From the NCBI RefSeq assembly GCF_001592285.1, contig NZ_BCWQ01000011.1:1-64000 (forward strand): a DNA stretch of 64,000 nt, given 5' to 3'. Made by a program: the position numbers and the translations under genes. The notes beneath the pieces are model-generated. The model saw only the letters and a program-made list of their open reading frames with translations, did no database searches and had not been told where the DNA came from. The DNA comes from Hydrogenophaga pseudoflava NBRC 102511. GTDB lineage: Bacteria > Pseudomonadota > Gammaproteobacteria > Burkholderiales > Burkholderiaceae_C. Of this stretch, positions 9,717 to 24,395 are shown in pieces. Within the stretch, counting starts at the first letter, position 1, and each line of letters begins with the position of its first letter.

Positions 9717-11288
9717 TCAGGTCGCGGCGGCCGGTGGCAAGTAGCTGGCGCACAGCGACTCGAACTCGGCCAGCGAAGGCCGGTCACAGCCCTCCTCTGC
9801 CAGGATCTCCGCCACACGCGGCGCCATGGCAGCGGCGGCGAGGGCATCCAGAAACAAAGCGCGCCAGCGCCGGGCAAGCACATCTTCAACAGTGTGCGCA
9901 TACTCACTTCTGACAGCATACCGCACCATCGCCTCGGTGAGCCCCAGCCCCAGGGTTTGATCCGCGCCGGGGCAGGCCTGCACCTCATCGGCGTGCTGCC
10001 CGTACAGGTGCAGACCGGGGCCAGCATGCAGCGGCACCACCGCCCGCCCCGCGACGGGCGCGCCGTCCAGCGCATGGCGTTCTGTCTGCCCCCCCGGCCT
10101 GCGCGTCAGCAGGCCCGCGGCAAAACAGCGCTCCATGACATCGTCCGCCATGGCCCGGTAGGTGGTCCATTTGCCGCCGGTGACCGTCAGCAGCCCGCTG
10201 GGCTCCACCACGATGGTGTGTTCCCGCGACAGCACCTTGGTGCCTCCTCCGTCGTCCTTGGGCGGCGCCACCAAGGGGCGCAACCCGACCCACACACTGC
10301 GGATGTCGTGCCTCTGAACCGGACGGCGCAGCACATGGGCCGCTTCACCCAGGATGAAATCCAGTTCTTCCGCGAACGGCTGCGGTTCACGCGGCAGGTC
10401 CTGGCGGGGGGTGTCGGTGGTGCCCAGCACCAGTTTGCCCAGCCAGGGCACTGCAAACAGGACGCGGCCATCGCGCGTCTTCGGCACCAGCAATGCGTGG
10501 TGGCCGTTCAGGAATTCGCGGTCCACGACCACGTGCACCCCCTGGCTGGGGCTGACCATGCGGTCGGCGCCCGCGCTGCCCGGCGGACCGGCGCGGGCCC
10601 GCAGCGCATCGACCCAGACGCCGGTGGCGTTGATCACGCATCCGGCCTCGACCCGGCGAGAATGCCCGGACAGGCGGTCGCGGACGGTCACGGAGAAACC
10701 GGGCTCCGTCCGCTCCAGCGCCTCCACCTCGGCGTAGTTGAACAGCTGCGCCCCGGCGTTCTGAGCGGTTCGGGCCAGCGCCAGCGCAAGCCGGGCGTCG
10801 TCGAACTGGCCATCCCAGTACTGCACACCGCCCTTGAGCCCTTCGGGATTGACGCCGGGCAGGGCCTGCAGGGTCTGCGCCCGGCTGAGGAACTCCGTGC
10901 GCCCCAGGCCGGCGCGCCCTGCCATCAGGTCGTACAGTTTGAGCCCGGCGCCGTAGAACGGCGTCTGCCACCAGGCGTAGGAAGGCATGACGAACGGCAG
11001 CGGCTGCGCCAGGTGCGGCGCGATGCGCAGCACGGTGGCCCGTTCCGCCAGCGCCTCACGCACCAGGGCCACATTGCCTTGCGCGAGGTAGCGCACGCCA
11101 CCGTGCAGCAGCTTGGTGGAGCGCGAAGAGGTGCCGCCCGCGAAGTCGTGCGACTCGAACAGGGCGACGGAGAACCCACGCAGCGCCGCGTCCAGCGCCA
11201 CACCCAGGCCGGTGGCGCCCCCGCCGACCACCACCAGATCAAACCGGGGTTGGCGGGCCAGGGACTGAAGGCGTTCTACGGGATTCAT
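9717..11288 (-). CDS. glpD: Aerobic glycerol-3-phosphate dehydrogenase
   Basis: Membrane-associated FAD enzyme that oxidises glycerol-3-phosphate to dihydroxyacetone phosphate and passes electrons to quinone. 523 residues. The N-terminal dinucleotide-binding motif VVVGGGATGLGVALDAALRG is followed by GGTSSRSTKLLHGGVRYL, a hallmark of GlpD/GlpA. PWLGKLVLGTTDTP and GLLTVTGGKWTTYRAMA follow in the middle. It is the last gene of a minus-strand glycerol operon behind the ABC transporter, 76 nt after the binding-protein gene. Regulation by the divergent GlpR is inferred from shared context. Confidence 0.95.
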   Translation of the reverse strand: MNPVERLQSLARQPRFDLVVVGGGATGLGVALDAALRGFSVALFESHDFAGGTSSRSTKLLHGGVRYLAQGNVALVREALAERATVLRIAPHLAQPLPFVMPSYAWWQTPFYGAGLKLYDLMAGRAGLGRTEFLSRAQTLQALPGVNPEGLKGGVQYWDGQFDDARLALALARTAQNAGAQLFNYAEVEALERTEPGFSVTVRDRLSGHSRRVEAGCVINATGVWVDALRARAGPPGSAGADRMVSPSQGVHVVVDREFLNGHHALLVPKTRDGRVLFAVPWLGKLVLGTTDTPRQDLPREPQPFAEELDFILGEAAHVLRRPVQRHDIRSVWVGLRPLVAPPKDDGGGTKVLSREHTIVVEPSGLLTVTGGKWTTYRAMADDVMERCFAAGLLTRRPGGQTERHALDGAPVAGRAVVPLHAGPGLHLYGQHADEVQACPGADQTLGLGLTEAMVRYAVRSEYAHTVEDVLARRWRALFLDALAAAAMAPRVAEILAEEGCDRPSLAEFESLCASYLPPAAAT

Positions 11289-11302
11289 GAATCAGAGGGT
11301 GA

Positions 11303-11331
11303 CCGCACACACCCACCAGGGGTGCGTGCGG
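11303..11331 (-). other. Intercistronic hairpin between glpV and glpD
   Basis: CCGCACaCACCC pairs with GGGTGcGTGCGG around a short loop, with one mismatch. No T run follows on the minus strand. It lies between the likely highly expressed binding-protein gene and glpD, where stem-loops often protect the upstream message; that role is inferred. Confidence 0.5.
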
Positions 11332-11364
11332 AGGTTTTACATCAGACCGGAAGACAGCATCCGG

Positions 11365-13098
<1,734 letters not shown>

Positions 13099-13154
13099 CG
13101 TGTCTCCTTCTCTCGGGTTGATGTGAACGCTGCCCCTCATGGTTCTGGGTGACC

Positions 13155-13180
13155 ACGGCCCCGGGGCAGCGCCGGGCCGT
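13155..13180. other. Hairpin upstream of the glycerol-binding-protein gene
   Basis: ACGGCCC (13155-13161) pairs with GGGCCGT (13174-13180). It lies in the 98-nt gap between glpU and glpV, where transcript processing could raise binding-protein mRNA relative to the membrane genes. No T run is present, so it is not a clear terminator. Confidence 0.35.
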
Positions 13181-13196
13181 ATTCCCTCGAAACGGT

Positions 13197-13505
13197 TCAG
13201 CCCTTGCGCATCACCAGCGCCAGGGCCAGCATGGACAGCACGAAGCTGATCCACACACTGGGCTCCTCCTCCAGCGACATCAGCTCGGCCATCCACTCGG
13301 CCGCGCCGACGAACACCAGGTTGATGTAGGCCGCCAGCAGCAGACCGATGAAGAGCCGGTCGCCGCGCGTGGTGGCCATCGGCAGGAAGCCCTTGCGCAA
13401 AGTCGTGGGAGAGCGGATCTCCCACACGGTCATGCCGATCAGCATCAGCACGATGCAGGTAAAAAAGACGGCCACCGGCGTGGTCCATGCCATCCACTCG
13501 AACAT
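13197..13505 (-). CDS. glpU: DUF2160 small membrane protein of the glycerol transporter
   Basis: 102 residues with three predicted membrane helices (about 8-30, 48-70 and 83-100). The start MFEWMAWTTPVAVFF overlaps the preceding permease stop by one base (TGATG). DUF2160 proteins accompany glycerol ABC transporters in rhizobia and betaproteobacteria. Their role is not established; they may stabilise or regulate the permease complex. A conserved-looking amphipathic WEIRSPTTLRKGFLP loop joins helices one and two. Confidence 0.82.
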   Translation of the reverse strand: MFEWMAWTTPVAVFFTCIVLMLIGMTVWEIRSPTTLRKGFLPMATTRGDRLFIGLLLAAYINLVFVGAAEWMAELMSLEEEPSVWISFVLSMLALALVMRKG

Positions 13506-14317
13506 CACACCCTCCCCATGGCAAAGCCTTTGGCGATGTAGTGCCGGACGAACCAGATCACGATCGCCCCCGGCACGATGGTCAGCACACCCGCCGCGGC
13601 CAGCGTGGCCCAGTCCATGCCGCTGGCACTGACGGTGCGCGTCATGGTGGCGACGATGGGCTTGGCGTTGACGCTGGTGAGCGTGCGTGCCATCAGCAGT
13701 TCCACCCAGCTGAACATGAAACAGAAGAACGCCGCCACGCCCACACCCGCCTTGATCAGCGGCAGAAAGATGGTGATGAAGAAGCGCGGGAAGCTGTAGC
13801 CGTCGATGTAGGCGGTCTCGTCGATCTCGCGCGGGATGCCCGACATGAAGCCTTCCAGAATCCACACCGCCAGCGGCACGTTGAACAGCAGGTGCGCCAG
13901 TGCCACCGCGATGTGCGTGTCCATCAGGCCCACCGTGGTGTAGAGCTGGAAGAAGGGCAGCAGGAACACCGCCGGCGGCGTCATGCGGTTGGTCAGCAGC
14001 CAGAAGAAGACGTGCTTGTCGCCCAGGAAGCTGTAGCGGCTGAAGGCATAGGCCGCGGGCAGCGCCACGGTCAGCGAGATCACCGTGTTGATGCACACGT
14101 AGATCAGGCTGTTGATGTAGCCCGAGTACCAGCTCTCGTCGGTGAAGATGAGCTTGTAGTTGTCCCAGGTGAACGCCTGGGGCCAGAGGCTGAAGCTGCT
14201 GAGGATTTCCTGGTTGGTCTTGAAGCTCATGTTGACCATCCAGTAGATGGGCAACAGGGCGAAGACCAGGTAGGCGATGAGGAACAGCGTCCTCTTCTTG
14301 AATCGACGCTCGTTCAC
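13505..14317 (-). CDS. glpQ: Glycerol ABC transporter permease (second subunit)
   Basis: 270 residues from a GTG start at 14315-14317, which overlaps the upstream permease stop as GTGA and has GAGGT about 7 nt upstream. It is a MalG-type inner-membrane permease with about six helices. The EAA loop, which docks the ATPases, is EIDETAYIDGYSFPRFFITIFLPLIKAG. It pairs with the preceding MalF-type permease. The symbol follows the rhizobial glycerol transporter and should not be confused with E. coli glpQ, a phosphodiesterase. Confidence 0.85.
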   Translation of the reverse strand: MNERRFKKRTLFLIAYLVFALLPIYWMVNMSFKTNQEILSSFSLWPQAFTWDNYKLIFTDESWYSGYINSLIYVCINTVISLTVALPAAYAFSRYSFLGDKHVFFWLLTNRMTPPAVFLLPFFQLYTTVGLMDTHIAVALAHLLFNVPLAVWILEGFMSGIPREIDETAYIDGYSFPRFFITIFLPLIKAGVGVAAFFCFMFSWVELLMARTLTSVNAKPIVATMTRTVSASGMDWATLAAAGVLTIVPGAIVIWFVRHYIAKGFAMGRV

Positions 14318-15200
14318 GATTGCACCTCTTTCTCGGTCTGGCCGAGGCTCTGCATCCAGTTGTAGAGCACGAAGCAGAACAGCAGGATGATGAGGAAATA
14401 GATCAGGGAGAACGCAGCGGCGGGACCGAGGTCGAACTGGCCGACCGCCTTCTGTGTCAGGTACTGGCTGAGGAAGGTGGTGGCGTTGCCGGGGCCGCCA
14501 CCGGTGAGCACGAAGGGCTCGGTGTAGATCATGAAAGAGTCCATGAAGCGCAGCAGCACCGCGATCATCAGCACGCCGCGCATCTTGGGCAGCTGGATGT
14601 AGCGGAACACGGCGAACTTGCTGGCGCCGTCGATGCGCGCCGCCTGGTAGTAGGCGTCGGGGATGCTGCGCAGGCCGGCGTAGGCCAGCAGCGCCACCAG
14701 CGGCGTCCAGTGCCACACGTCCATCAGCAGCACCGTGAGCCAGGCGTGCGTGGCGTCGCCGGTGTAGCTGTATTCGATGCCCAGGTTCTGCAGGGCGTGG
14801 CCCATCAGCCCGATGTCGGCGCGGCCGAAGATTTGCCAGATGGTGCCGACCACGTTCCAGGGAATCAGCAGCGAGAGGGCGACGATCACCAGCGTGGCCG
14901 AGGCCTTCCAGCCCTGGGCCGGCATGGCCAGCGCGAGCGCGATGCCCAGCGGGATCTCGACCGCCAGCACCGCCATGGAGAACTTCATCTGGTTCCACAG
15001 AGCGGCGTGCAGGTCCTCGTCGCGCATCACACTGGCGAACCATTCGGTGCCCACGAAGACGCGGCGCTCGGGCGAGATGATGTCCTGCACCGAGTAGTTC
15101 ACCACCGTCATCAGCGGCAGGATGGCCGAGAAGGCCACGCAGATGAAGACGGGCAGGATCAGGAACCAGGCTTTCTGGTTGACGGGTTTGGTCGTGGTGC

Positions 15201-15204
<4 letters not shown>
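14314..15204 (-). CDS. glpP: Glycerol ABC transporter permease (first subunit)
   Basis: 296 residues, MalF-like, with about six membrane helices. The EAA-type docking loop is IPDAYYQAARIDGASKFAVFRYIQLP. It overlaps the ATPase gene upstream by 4 nt and the second permease downstream by 4 nt, so the three are probably translationally coupled. The pathway is glycerol uptake feeding GlpK and GlpD. Specificity comes from context. Confidence 0.86.
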
Positions 15205-16271
<1,067 letters not shown>

Positions 16272-16272
16272 C

Positions 16273-17352
<1,080 letters not shown>

Positions 17353-17388
17353 TCGATGTCCAGAAGAGGGCCCGCGGGCCTGTTGTTT

Positions 17389-17480
17389 TATTTTCGTTTC
17401 GCCGATTCTATTGTTCGTTTTTGTTCTTCTTGATTCGGTATTTACCCTTAACAGTCGCATATCCTTTTCCGTTATGTTCG
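17389..17480. promoter_or_regulatory. Candidate GlpR operator array between glpS and glpR
   Basis: TTCG-centred half-sites occur in the same direction: ATTTTCG (17390-17396), TTGTTCG (17411-17417), TGATTCG (17431-17437), a degenerate AGTCG (17453-17457), and TATGTTCG (17473-17480). The spacings are 21, 20, 20 and 23 bp, or two helical turns. ATGTTCG matches the half-site of the E. coli GlpR operator. The segment is AT-rich relative to its surroundings. Binding by GlpR is inferred. Confidence 0.65.
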
Positions 17481-17505
17481 GAGCACCCCGATCCCCGACC
17501 GCACG

Positions 17506-18288
17506 ATGTCCATGAACCTGGCCCCCCGACACACCCACCTGCTGGACGTGGTGCGCACCCACGGCCCGCAGACCATCGAAGCCCTGGCCGAGCGCTTTGG
17601 CGTCACCCTGCAGACCGTGCGCCGCGACGTGCAGCGCCTGGCCGAAGCCGGCCTGCTCTCGCGCTTTCATGGCGGCGTGCGCCTGCCCGGCTCGACCACC
17701 GAAAACATCGCCTACCGGCAGCGCCAGGCCATGGAGTCCGAGGCCAAGACCCGCATCGCCCGGTCCATCGCCCAGCGCGTGCCCAACGGCTGCTCGCTGA
17801 TCCTGAACATCGGCACCACCATCGAGGCCGTGGCGCGCGAGCTGATGCAGCACCGCGGCCTGCGTGTCATCACCAACAACCTGCACGTGGCCGCCCTGCT
17901 CAGCGCCAACCCCAGCTGCGAGGTGATCGTGGCCGGCGGACAGGTGCGCGGCGCCGACCAGGGCATCGTCGGCGAGGCCACGGTGGACTTCATGCGCCAG
18001 TTCAAGGTCGACATCGGCCTGATCGGCATCAGCGGCATCGAGGCCGACGGCACGCTGCGCGACTTCGACTACCGCGAAGTCAAGGTCGCGCGCACCATCA
18101 TTGGCCAGTCGCGCGAGGTCTGGCTGGCGGCCGACCACAGCAAGTTCAACCGCCCGGCGATGGTGGAACTGGCGCGGCTGGACGAGGTGGACGTGCTGTT
18201 CACCGACGAACCGCCGCCACCGCCTTTCGACACCCTGCTGACCCAGGGCGACGTGGAATGCGTCGTCGCGGGTCGCGAGGCCAGCTGA
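17506..18288 (+). CDS. glpR: DeoR-family glycerol regulon repressor
   Basis: 260 residues. An N-terminal DeoR winged helix (about 8-60; [22 protein letters not shown]) is followed by the sugar-phosphate sensor domain ([16 protein letters not shown], then [22 protein letters not shown]). In this family glycerol-3-phosphate relieves repression. It is divergent from the transporter operon and 31 nt upstream of glpK, so it probably controls both directions and itself. A DeoR regulator of another sugar phosphate would look similar, but context favours GlpR. Confidence 0.9.
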   Translation: MSMNLAPRHTHLLDVVRTHGPQTIEALAERFGVTLQTVRRDVQRLAEAGLLSRFHGGVRLPGSTTENIAYRQRQAMESEAKTRIARSIAQRVPNGCSLILNIGTTIEAVARELMQHRGLRVITNNLHVAALLSANPSCEVIVAGGQVRGADQGIVGEATVDFMRQFKVDIGLIGISGIEADGTLRDFDYREVKVARTIIGQSREVWLAADHSKFNRPAMVELARLDEVDVLFTDEPPPPPFDTLLTQGDVECVVAGREAS

Positions 18289-18319
18289 CACCTTCGAAGA
18301 ATCAGAGACGAGACACCCC

Positions 18320-19813
<1,494 letters not shown>

Positions 19814-19842
19814 GCGCTCAACGCCTCGGGGACAATGGCGGC

Positions 19843-20670
19843 ATGAACACCTCCACCCACCCCCTCATCACCTTCATCGGCGGCGGCAACATGGCCAGCG
19901 CCATCATCGGCGGCCTGGTCCGCCAGGGCCACCCGACCAGCGCCCTGCAGGTGGTCGAGCCCTGGGACGAGCAGCGCGCGAAGCTGACGCAGCAGTTCCC
20001 CGGCATGACCGTGCTGCCCGCCGCCAGCGCCGAGCTGAAACCGTCCGACCTGGTGGTCTGGGCGGTCAAGCCGCAGACCTTCAAGGACGCCGCCGCGGCC
20101 GCCCGCGACCATGTGGACGGCGCGCTGCACCTGAGCGTGGCCGCCGGCATCACCAGCGAGAGCATCGCCACCTGGCTCGGCACCGAGCGCATCGTGCGCG
20201 CCATGCCCAACACCCCGGCCCTGGTCGGCCTGGGCATGACCGGCCTGATGGCGCGCGCCGCCGTGAGCGCCGACGACAAGGCGCTGGTCGAGCGCGTGGT
20301 GCGCACCACGGGCGAGCTGGTATGGGTGAATGTGGAAGCCGACCTGGACGCCGTGACCGCGCTCTCGGGCTCCGGCCCCGCCTACGTGTTCTATTTTCTC
20401 GAAGCCATGCGCGACGCGGGCGCCCGCATGGGCCTGGCGCCCGAGGTGGCGCAGCAACTGGCCATCGGCACCTTCATCGGCGCCGCCACCCTCGCCCAGC
20501 GCTCAAACGATCCGCTGCAGACCCTGCGCGAGCGCGTCACGTCCAAGGGCGGCACGACCTACGCCGCCATCACCTCGATGGATGCGTCGGACATGAAGGC
20601 GCTGTTTGAAAAGGCTCTGGTCGCCGCGCAGATTCGCGCCGCCGAACTGGGCGCGGAGTTCGGCAAGTAG
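19843..20670 (+). CDS. proC: Pyrroline-5-carboxylate reductase
   Basis: Last step of proline synthesis, NAD(P)H-dependent. 275 residues from the ATG at 19843. The Rossmann motif is FIGGGNMASAIIGGL at residues 11-25. MPNTPALVGLGMTGL and the C-terminal signature ALSGSGPAYVFYFLEAM with VTSKGGTTYAAI are intact. It lies 29 nt after glpK but is functionally unrelated. The next 200 nt are lower in GC and hold inverted repeats rather than genes. Confidence 0.95.
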   Translation: MNTSTHPLITFIGGGNMASAIIGGLVRQGHPTSALQVVEPWDEQRAKLTQQFPGMTVLPAASAELKPSDLVVWAVKPQTFKDAAAAARDHVDGALHLSVAAGITSESIATWLGTERIVRAMPNTPALVGLGMTGLMARAAVSADDKALVERVVRTTGELVWVNVEADLDAVTALSGSGPAYVFYFLEAMRDAGARMGLAPEVAQQLAIGTFIGAATLAQRSNDPLQTLRERVTSKGGTTYAAITSMDASDMKALFEKALVAAQIRAAELGAEFGK

Positions 20671-20820
20671 TCGTCGCTCGGCTCACGGACGCAGTGCGCT
20701 CTGCTTCGCAGATCGCAAACATGGCCAGTCAGGTTTGTCGATTCGGCTGTACCTGTCCGTGTATCCAGCTGAGTGCGCTATAGGACTGATTTCAAAGAAA
20801 TTTAGGAGGTGTCATGCGAC

Positions 20821-20872
20821 TTTGTTTAAAGACTGCGAAAAGTGCTCCCCGCCGAATTGCGGGTTAAACAAA
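20821..20872. repeat. Nested inverted repeat upstream of a small orphan gene
   Basis: TTTGTTTAA (20821-20829) and TTAAACAAA (20864-20872) are perfect complements. Inside them CCCGC and GCGGG form a second stem around CGAATT. The right arm contains GTTAAAC, which fits the GTTRRRY integron core-site pattern. The left arm GTTTAAA misses the RYYYAAC partner by its last base. The element is about 50 bp, below the usual attC size. Confidence 0.55.
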
Positions 20873-20881
20873 TCTCAGCTC

Positions 20882-21160
20882 ATGTCCACTGACGCTTGGT
20901 TCGCAGATCTCCTACCCACTAAATGGGCTCGGCGGATCGCCGGACTCACACTTCTCTCGGTGGCAGGCGCCTACAACCTGCCATCTCTCTTGCCGCCGTC
21001 GTTCCTCCCAGCGGCCCCTGAACTGCTGTTCTCTCTTCGCATCATCTTGGCACTGACCACAGCGCTGGTCGGTGTTTTGGTTGTTCTCGTATGCGTTGTA
21101 CTCCGGGCGAACGAGCTTCAACGAGAGGCGAGCCGTTCCTTCTGGGAGACAGAACGGTGA
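20882..21160 (+). CDS. Small hypothetical membrane protein
   Basis: 92 residues, not recognised. Start MSTDAWFADLLPTKW; two hydrophobic segments (about 18-35 and 50-73) separated by a Pro-rich turn, then a charged tail ELQREASRSFWETER. Base composition is lower in GC than the flanking genes and codon use is less biased. It begins 9 nt after a nested inverted repeat and ends 138 nt before a second inverted-repeat pair. This looks like a small inserted patch. No clear ribosome-binding site was seen, so expression is uncertain. Confidence 0.5.
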   Translation: MSTDAWFADLLPTKWARRIAGLTLLSVAGAYNLPSLLPPSFLPAAPELLFSLRIILALTTALVGVLVVLVCVVLRANELQREASRSFWETER

Positions 21161-21298
21161 GTTTCCTCATTGGTCGGGAAGTTGCGCTTCGCCGCATGAG
21201 CCCTAGTTTGTCGCTGCGGGCCGGCCACCTCCAAATTAAAGGTCCGCTTCTGGCCGCAAGCCGTCACAAAGCCGCCCCCAAACAGTCCCGCCTCACTC

Positions 21299-21390
21299 GC
21301 ACAAGCGGTGCGCTCTGCGCAGCGGCATAAAGGGGGAGGAAGGCGCAGCCGGCCGGAGGACAGCCGCGGAGCAGAGCGCGCCGCTTGTGC
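21299..21390. repeat. Long inverted repeat with 20-bp arms
   Basis: GCACAAGCGGTGCGCTCTGC at 21299-21318 matches the complement of 21371-21390 at 19 of 20 bases, around a 52-bp spacer. The 11-mer GTGCGCTCTGC also occurs at 20694-20704, just past proC. Together they bracket the low-GC patch. Origin is unknown: a relic of a small mobile element or a GC-rich intergenic repeat are both possible. Confidence 0.65.
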
Positions 21391-21426
21391 AGGCTAAAGC
21401 AGCGCCCCGACTAAAACGCTAGCCGC

Positions 21427-22305
21427 TCAAACCAACCCGAGCACAACCCCCACAAACACCGTGAACCCTAGCCAGTGGTTCAGACGGAAGGCCTTGAAGC
21501 AGCCGTCGCGCGTGCGGTCCTTGATGAGCCGCCAGTGCCAGGCCACCTGGGCCAGCGCCACCACCAGCATGGCGCCCCAGACCACGGGGTTCACCTGCTC
21601 CCAGAGCACGGCCGTCCAGACGCTCAGGAACACCAGATAGAACGCCGTCACAGCCGGCACGTCGGCGTCGCCGAGCGTGATGGCCGAGGTCTTCATGCCG
21701 ATCTTCAGGTCGTCGTCGCGGTCCACCATGGCGTATTCGGTGTCGTAAGCCAGCACCCAGAACAGGTTGCCCGCCATCAGCGCCCAGGCCTGCCAGGGCA
21801 CGACCTCGGTCACGGCGGCGAACGCCATCGGGATGCCGAAGCTGAAGGCCACACCCAGCACCGCCTGCGGCATGGAGACGTGGCGCTTGGCGTACGGATA
21901 GATCAGCGACAGCACCAGACCGAGCACCGACCAGGCGATGGTCGCGGTGTTGGTGGTCAGCACCAGCAGGAAGGCCACGAAGGCCAGCACGCCACCCACC
22001 GCCAGCGCCTCCTTCACGCCCACGCGCCCGCTGGTCACGGGCCGCTGCGCGGTGCGCTTGACGTGTTTGTCGAACTCGCGGTCGGCCACGTCGTTGACGC
22101 AGCAGCCGGCGCTGCGCATCAGGATGGTGCCCAGCACGAACACCACCAGCAGGTGCCAGCCCGGAAAGCCCTGCGCAGCAATCCACAGCGCCGAGAGCGA
22201 AGGCCAGAGCAGCAGCAGCCAGCCGGCGGGCCGGTTCCAGCGGATCAGGTCGAGGTAGAGCGCCAGCTTGGACGGGCGCGGTTCGGGCAATGCAGCGGAG
22301 CTCAT
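21427..22305 (-). CDS. ubiA: 4-hydroxybenzoate octaprenyltransferase
   Basis: Attaches the polyprenyl tail to 4-hydroxybenzoate in ubiquinone synthesis, in the inner membrane. 292 residues with about eight helices. The two Asp-rich Mg-prenyl-diphosphate motifs are NDVADREFD near 71-79 and [12 protein letters not shown] near 190-201. The start ATG overlaps the oxyR stop (ATGA), so the two are probably co-transcribed, an arrangement seen in other betaproteobacteria. Confidence 0.95.
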   Translation of the reverse strand: MSSAALPEPRPSKLALYLDLIRWNRPAGWLLLLWPSLSALWIAAQGFPGWHLLVVFVLGTILMRSAGCCVNDVADREFDKHVKRTAQRPVTSGRVGVKEALAVGGVLAFVAFLLVLTTNTATIAWSVLGLVLSLIYPYAKRHVSMPQAVLGVAFSFGIPMAFAAVTEVVPWQAWALMAGNLFWVLAYDTEYAMVDRDDDLKIGMKTSAITLGDADVPAVTAFYLVFLSVWTAVLWEQVNPVVWGAMLVVALAQVAWHWRLIKDRTRDGCFKAFRLNHWLGFTVFVGVVLGLV

Positions 22306-23261
22306 GACAGTCTCTTCACACCCGGCAGTTCGCAGGCATACACGGCGTTGCGCAGTTCGGCGATGGCTTCGTAGCGGGTGAAGCTGCGCCGCCAGGCCAG
22401 CACCACGCGCCGCGTGGGCGGGTCGCCGTCGAACGGCAGGTAATGCACGAAGGAGGCGTCGCCCAGGTCCTGCGAGTTGTCGGCCGAACCGTCGAGCGCC
22501 GAGCGCGGCACCGACAGGCGCGGCACGAGGGTCACGCCCATGCCCGCGGCCACCATGTGCTTGATGGTCTCCAGCGACGAGCCCTCGAAGCTCTTGCGGA
22601 TGCCCTCGGTGTCGCTGGAGAAGCGCGCGAACTCGGGGCAGACCTCCAGCACGTGGTCGCGGAAGCAGTGCCCCGTGCCCAGCAGCAGCATGGTCTCGTT
22701 CTTGATCTCGTCGGTGGTGATGGCCTTGCGCTTGGCCAGCGGGTGGCTGGCCGGCACGGCGGCCATGAAGGGCTCGTCGTACAGCGGCGCGATGGCGAGG
22801 TTGGTGTCCGGGAACGGCTCGGCCAGGATGGCGCAGTCGATCTCGCCCAGGCGCAGCTGCTCCAGCAGCTTGACGGTGAAGTTCTCCTGCAGCATCAGCG
22901 GCATCTGCGGCGTGCGCTCGATGACCTGGCGCACCAGGTTGGGCAGCAGGTAGGGGCCGATGGTGTAGATCACGCCCAGCTTGAGCGGCCCGGCCAGCGG
23001 GTCCTTGCCGCGCTTGGCGATCTCCTTGATCGCGGCGGCCTGCTCCAGCACGGTCTGCGCCTGGCGCACGATCTGCTCGCCCAGCGGCGTGACGGCGATC
23101 TCGCTGGCGTTGCGCTCGAAGATCTTGAGCTCCAGCTCTTCTTCTAGCTTCTTGATCGCCACGGACAGCGTAGGCTGCGACACGAAACAGGCCTCGGCGG
23201 CCTTGCCGAAGTGCTTTTCGCGCGCCACGGCCACGATGTATTTCAGTTCCGTCAGGGTCAT
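22302..23261 (-). CDS. oxyR: Hydrogen-peroxide-sensing LysR regulator OxyR
   Basis: 319 residues from the ATG at 23259-23261. The LysR wHTH ([35 protein letters not shown]) is followed by a sensor domain. The redox pair is visible as [14 protein letters not shown], with Cys199 and Cys208, the same numbering as in E. coli OxyR. That makes peroxide sensing by disulfide formation very likely. It is followed by and overlaps ubiA. The gene upstream is another LysR regulator, overlapping by 4 nt. Confidence 0.93.
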   Translation of the reverse strand: MTLTELKYIVAVAREKHFGKAAEACFVSQPTLSVAIKKLEEELELKIFERNASEIAVTPLGEQIVRQAQTVLEQAAAIKEIAKRGKDPLAGPLKLGVIYTIGPYLLPNLVRQVIERTPQMPLMLQENFTVKLLEQLRLGEIDCAILAEPFPDTNLAIAPLYDEPFMAAVPASHPLAKRKAITTDEIKNETMLLLGTGHCFRDHVLEVCPEFARFSSDTEGIRKSFEGSSLETIKHMVAAGMGVTLVPRLSVPRSALDGSADNSQDLGDASFVHYLPFDGDPPTRRVVLAWRRSFTRYEAIAELRNAVYACELPGVKRLS

Positions 23262-24256
23262 GGCTGTATTTTGCTCTCGGACGCCGCGCCGCCTGCGCCC
23301 ATGGGCATGTCGTCCAACCCGGACAGGCCCGGGAGCCCCCCGTCCAGCACCGGCATGTCCGCCAGGCGGTCCAGCACCACCTCGCGCACGCAGTGCCTCA
23401 GCCATCGGTGCGCCGGGTCGGCGCTGTACCGCGGGTGCCAGATCAGGGACACGGAGAACGCCGGCACCTGCACCGGCAAGGCTGCGCTGTGCATGCCCTC
23501 GCGCAGGCTGTGGGTGTGGCGCTCGGGCACGTTGGCGATGTAGTCGGTGGCACGCGCCAGCGCCAGTGCCGCGGAAAAGCTGCCCACGCTCAGGTCGACC
23601 TGGCGCCGCAGCCCCAGACGCTCCAGCGCCAGGTCCACACCCTCCTGCCCGCCCGTGCGATGGGCCACGCCGATGTGACGGCCGGCGACGTAGGACTGCG
23701 GCTCGTGAAGCCGGCCGGCCAGCGGATGCCCCTGGCGCACCACCGAGACAAACCGGTCGCTGAACAGCGCCTGGGCCCGCAACTCCGGCGCCAGCGCCGG
23801 CCCCACCACCGCAGTTTCCAGATCGGCCAGACCTTCCCGCAAGGCCGCGCTGTCCCGATCGGTCTTTTGCTCGAAGCACAGGCGCACGCCCGGCGCCTGC
23901 GCCGCCACACGCTCGACCAGCGCAGCGCCGAAGTTCTCGACAAAGCCCTCGCGGTTGCGCAGGGTGAAGGTCCGATGCAACTGCTGAAGGTCGAGTACCT
24001 CCGCGGGTTGCAGCACCTCCACGCTGTCCTGCACCAGTTGGCGGACCTGCTCCCGCAACGCCAGGGCACGGGGCGTGGGCACCAGGCTGCGCCCGGCCCG
24101 GACCAGCAGCGGATCTCCCGTGGTGGCCCGCAACCGCGCCAGCGCCCGGCTCATGGCCGAGGCGCTCAGGCGCAGCCGGCGGGCCGCCCCCGCCACGCTG
24201 CCTTCCTGCAGCAGGACATCCAGCGTGAACAGCAGGTTGAGATCGGGCGTGGGCAT
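23258..24256 (-). CDS. LysR-family regulator of the adjacent MFS exporter
   Basis: 332 residues from the ATG at 24254-24256 ([20 protein letters not shown]), chosen because the wHTH begins there. The N-terminal helix-turn-helix reads [25 protein letters not shown]. The effector domain is about residues 95-295 and is of the NodD/NahR type by its ending. A Gly/Pro/Met-rich tail follows. It diverges from an MFS transporter gene across a 139-nt spacer holding a 17-bp inverted repeat, so it probably controls that gene. Effector unknown. Confidence 0.85.
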   Translation of the reverse strand: MPTPDLNLLFTLDVLLQEGSVAGAARRLRLSASAMSRALARLRATTGDPLLVRAGRSLVPTPRALALREQVRQLVQDSVEVLQPAEVLDLQQLHRTFTLRNREGFVENFGAALVERVAAQAPGVRLCFEQKTDRDSAALREGLADLETAVVGPALAPELRAQALFSDRFVSVVRQGHPLAGRLHEPQSYVAGRHIGVAHRTGGQEGVDLALERLGLRRQVDLSVGSFSAALALARATDYIANVPERHTHSLREGMHSAALPVQVPAFSVSLIWHPRYSADPAHRWLRHCVREVVLDRLADMPVLDGGLPGLSGLDDMPMGAGGAASESKIQP

Positions 24257-24283
24257 GGCCGCACCATAGCGCAAACCCGTCAT

Positions 24284-24335
24284 ACATGGCGTCAGACGCA
24301 ACATATCAATGCAACCCATGCGTCTTCCGCCATGT
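24284..24335. promoter_or_regulatory. Candidate LysR operator (17-bp inverted repeat)
   Basis: ACATGGCGtcAGACGCA (24284-24300) pairs with TGCGTCTtcCGCCATGT (24319-24335), 15 of 17 positions, around an 18-bp AT-rich spacer. It lies midway between the divergent LysR and MFS genes. Operator function is inferred from symmetry and position. Confidence 0.6.
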
Positions 24336-24395
24336 CATGCAAAAAAATACAGTGCCCTCACGCCTGCTGTGCAGGACTTTTGAGGAAACGCCACC

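Noticed and set aside
20821..20872. A genuine integron attC site.
   Set aside because: Right box fits GTTRRRY but the left box misses RYYYAAC and the element is shorter than usual attC sites; kept only as an inverted repeat. No integrase is in the window.
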